Shown: positions 4,504 through 5,451 of the stretch, piece after piece
Layout of the letters: every line of letters starts with the position of its first letter
How positions within the stretch are numbered: position 1 is the stretch's first letter
DNA from: Methanosarcinaceae archaeon UBA470
Lineage (GTDB): Archaea; Halobacteriota; Methanosarcinia; Methanosarcinales; Methanosarcinaceae
Length of the DNA stretch: 5,451 bases
Reading direction: 5' to 3'
Assembly (NCBI GenBank): GCA_002508425.1
Contig: DAKU01000168.1
Location: 1 to 5,451 of the forward strand
Program-made: the position numbers and the translations under genes
The notes under the pieces: generated by a model
Told to the model about the DNA's origin: nothing
Database searches by the model: none
The model's input: only the letters and a program-made list of their open reading frames with translations

Positions 4504-5451
4504 TTACTTTGCTGGGATGATGAGTGATCTCTCACCGGCAGGCATGAACTCGCGCAGTGCGCCCCTACCGAATTCCTTCCTTGGAGAAGTGAAGTCAAAG
4601 GGTAGGAGTTTGTCTGCGAAACAGACCTTGATGAGTGGGTTCACTGCATATGCGTCGCCGCGGCCTGCGTGTGCTGCAGATGCTATTGCAGCGTATCCAC
4701 CCTGATGACCTACGTTCATGGCGTAGTTGGGGTAGTTTGGTCCACGCAGCTCAACAGGCAGACCCTCGTCGGACTGGTAGGACAACACGTTGGTTGCACC
4801 GCACTGGTCCTGCAGGTCGAAACCGAAGAAACCGAGACGTCCCCATGCTTCCTTGTGCAAGTACATACAGAGGTACCAGCCGGACAGACCAGCGTTTCCG
4901 TTACCTGTTGCGATAGCTGTTGCGGCACCTGCTGCTGCGGAGAGCACAGTTGCCCTCTGGGAACCTCCGAAGTGGTCCTCAAGTGCAGTTGGGTATTTCT
5001 CGTAGTTCTCTATACCGTACAGAGTGGACTCTGTGGCGATGTCCTTAACAACTTCCAGAGTTGCCTTTACCTTGTTGTCTGTACCCTTCTTTGCTGCGCC
5101 GTTGTACTTGTCGTTGATGTAATCTACATCGTAGTACAGGTTGTCATCCAGGATGTTGTTGGTGTATGCAGCCGTTGCGTACTGTGTGAAACCGACACCA
5201 CCGGACATGTATGATCCGAGCCATATCTGGTCGTAGAGCATACAGCCTGCACCTACTACCTCAAGGGCAACGTGTGCTGGGTCTTCTGAGTCTACACGGC
5301 TGGTCTGCACGATATCTGCGAGGTGACCGAAGGAGATTCCTCCTGGCTCGTTTGGACCACGTGCACGCCTTGCTGGGAGCATTTCACCCATGGATATTAC
5401 ACCAGCGTGCTTTGCTGCATATGAAAGGTCAGCGACTGCTGCCTCACCGGC
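4504..5451 (-). CDS. mcrA: Methyl-coenzyme M reductase alpha subunit (C-terminal 315 residues, runs off right edge)
   Basis: McrA is the catalytic alpha subunit of the alpha2-beta2-gamma2 enzyme that reacts methyl-CoM with CoB thiol to give methane and the CoM-CoB heterodisulfide, using nickel cofactor F430. The frame is open from base 5451 to the TAA at 4506-4504, about 55% of a protein of roughly 570 residues; the true start lies outside. In Methanothermobacter marburgensis numbering I can align His257 (fragment residue 15), Arg271 (29), Gln400 (165), Gly445 (210), Asp450 (215) and Cys452 (217). These are the sites of methylhistidine, methylarginine, methylglutamine, thioglycine, didehydroaspartate and methylcysteine. 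Active-site Phe330, Tyr333 (in GGVGFTQY), Phe443 and Asn481 (in NYPNYAMN) are also present. The region between Arg271 and Gln400 is about 7 residues longer than in Methanothermobacter, as in Methanosarcinales. Codons look selected (mostly TAC for Tyr, AAC for Asn), as expected for a very highly expressed gene. The hairpin terminator follows directly. One oddity is Cys at fragment residue 195 in GWYLCMYLHKEAWG, where I recall Ser. Confidence 0.98.
   Translation of the reverse strand, partial: AGEAAVADLSYAAKHAGVISMGEMLPARRARGPNEPGGISFGHLADIVQTSRVDSEDPAHVALEVVGAGCMLYDQIWLGSYMSGGVGFTQYATAAYTNNILDDNLYYDVDYINDKYNGAAKKGTDNKVKATLEVVKDIATESTLYGIENYEKYPTALEDHFGGSQRATVLSAAAGAATAIATGNGNAGLSGWYLCMYLHKEAWGRLGFFGFDLQDQCGATNVLSYQSDEGLPVELRGPNYPNYAMNVGHQGGYAAIASAAHAGRGDAYAVNPLIKVCFADKLLPFDFTSPRKEFGRGALREFMPAGERSLIIPAK

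Noticed and set aside
4669..5214. A 181-residue open frame on the plus strand opposite mcrA, rich in Cys and Val
   Set aside because: It is a shadow produced by the strong codon bias of mcrA, with no ribosome binding site and a low-complexity composition.
1..5451. CRISPR arrays, tRNA or rRNA genes, insertion sequences
   Set aside because: I saw no regularly spaced repeats, no cloverleaf or rRNA-like stretches, and no transposase-like frame or terminal inverted repeats with target duplications.

Overview
The window looks like the chromosome of a methanogenic archaeon, most probably in the Methanosarcinales (Methanosarcinaceae-like). The decisive evidence is the C-terminal part of mcrA, the catalytic subunit of methyl-coenzyme M reductase, at the right edge. 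Its wording (GGVGFTQYATAAYTNN, FFGFDLQDQCGATNVLSY, C-terminus IPAK) resembles Methanosarcina/Methanolobus/Methanococcoides-type McrA. The genus cannot be fixed by eye. AT-rich intergenic DNA with TATA-like elements, purine-rich ribosome binding sites and a class II-like archaeal EPSP synthase agree with this. The three stop codons visible are TGA, TGA and TAA. None is the amber codon that this group can read as pyrrolysine.

Layout from left to right: (1) 1-671, minus strand, the N-terminal 223 codons of a membrane-anchored PAS-domain sensory protein, probably a histidine kinase, running off the left edge. (2) 672-1003, an AT-rich divergent intergenic region with candidate promoter elements and direct and inverted repeats. 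(3) 1004-2287, plus strand, aroA (EPSP synthase, shikimate pathway), complete. (4) 2288-4339, minus strand, a complete 683-residue ATPase-like protein of the hydantoinase A/oxoprolinase family. It converges on aroA with zero bases between the two stop codons. (5) 4340-4503, a short gap with an intrinsic-type terminator for mcrA, a second perfect inverted repeat, and a TATA-like element and strong Shine-Dalgarno for gene 4. (6) 4504-5451, minus strand, the last 315 codons of mcrA.

mcrA is normally the last gene of mcrBDCGA, and the hairpin plus T-tract after its stop fits the end of that operon. The hydantoinase-like gene follows on the same strand but appears to have its own promoter. It has no hydantoinase B partner beside it, since aroA lies immediately beyond. 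Its family core is divergent, and it carries an internal stretch that reads like a winged helix. This makes it the least explained gene in the window. A link to MCR maturation or activation is possible only as a neighbourhood-based guess. aroA and the PAS protein are divergently placed and have no evident functional link to the methanogenesis genes.
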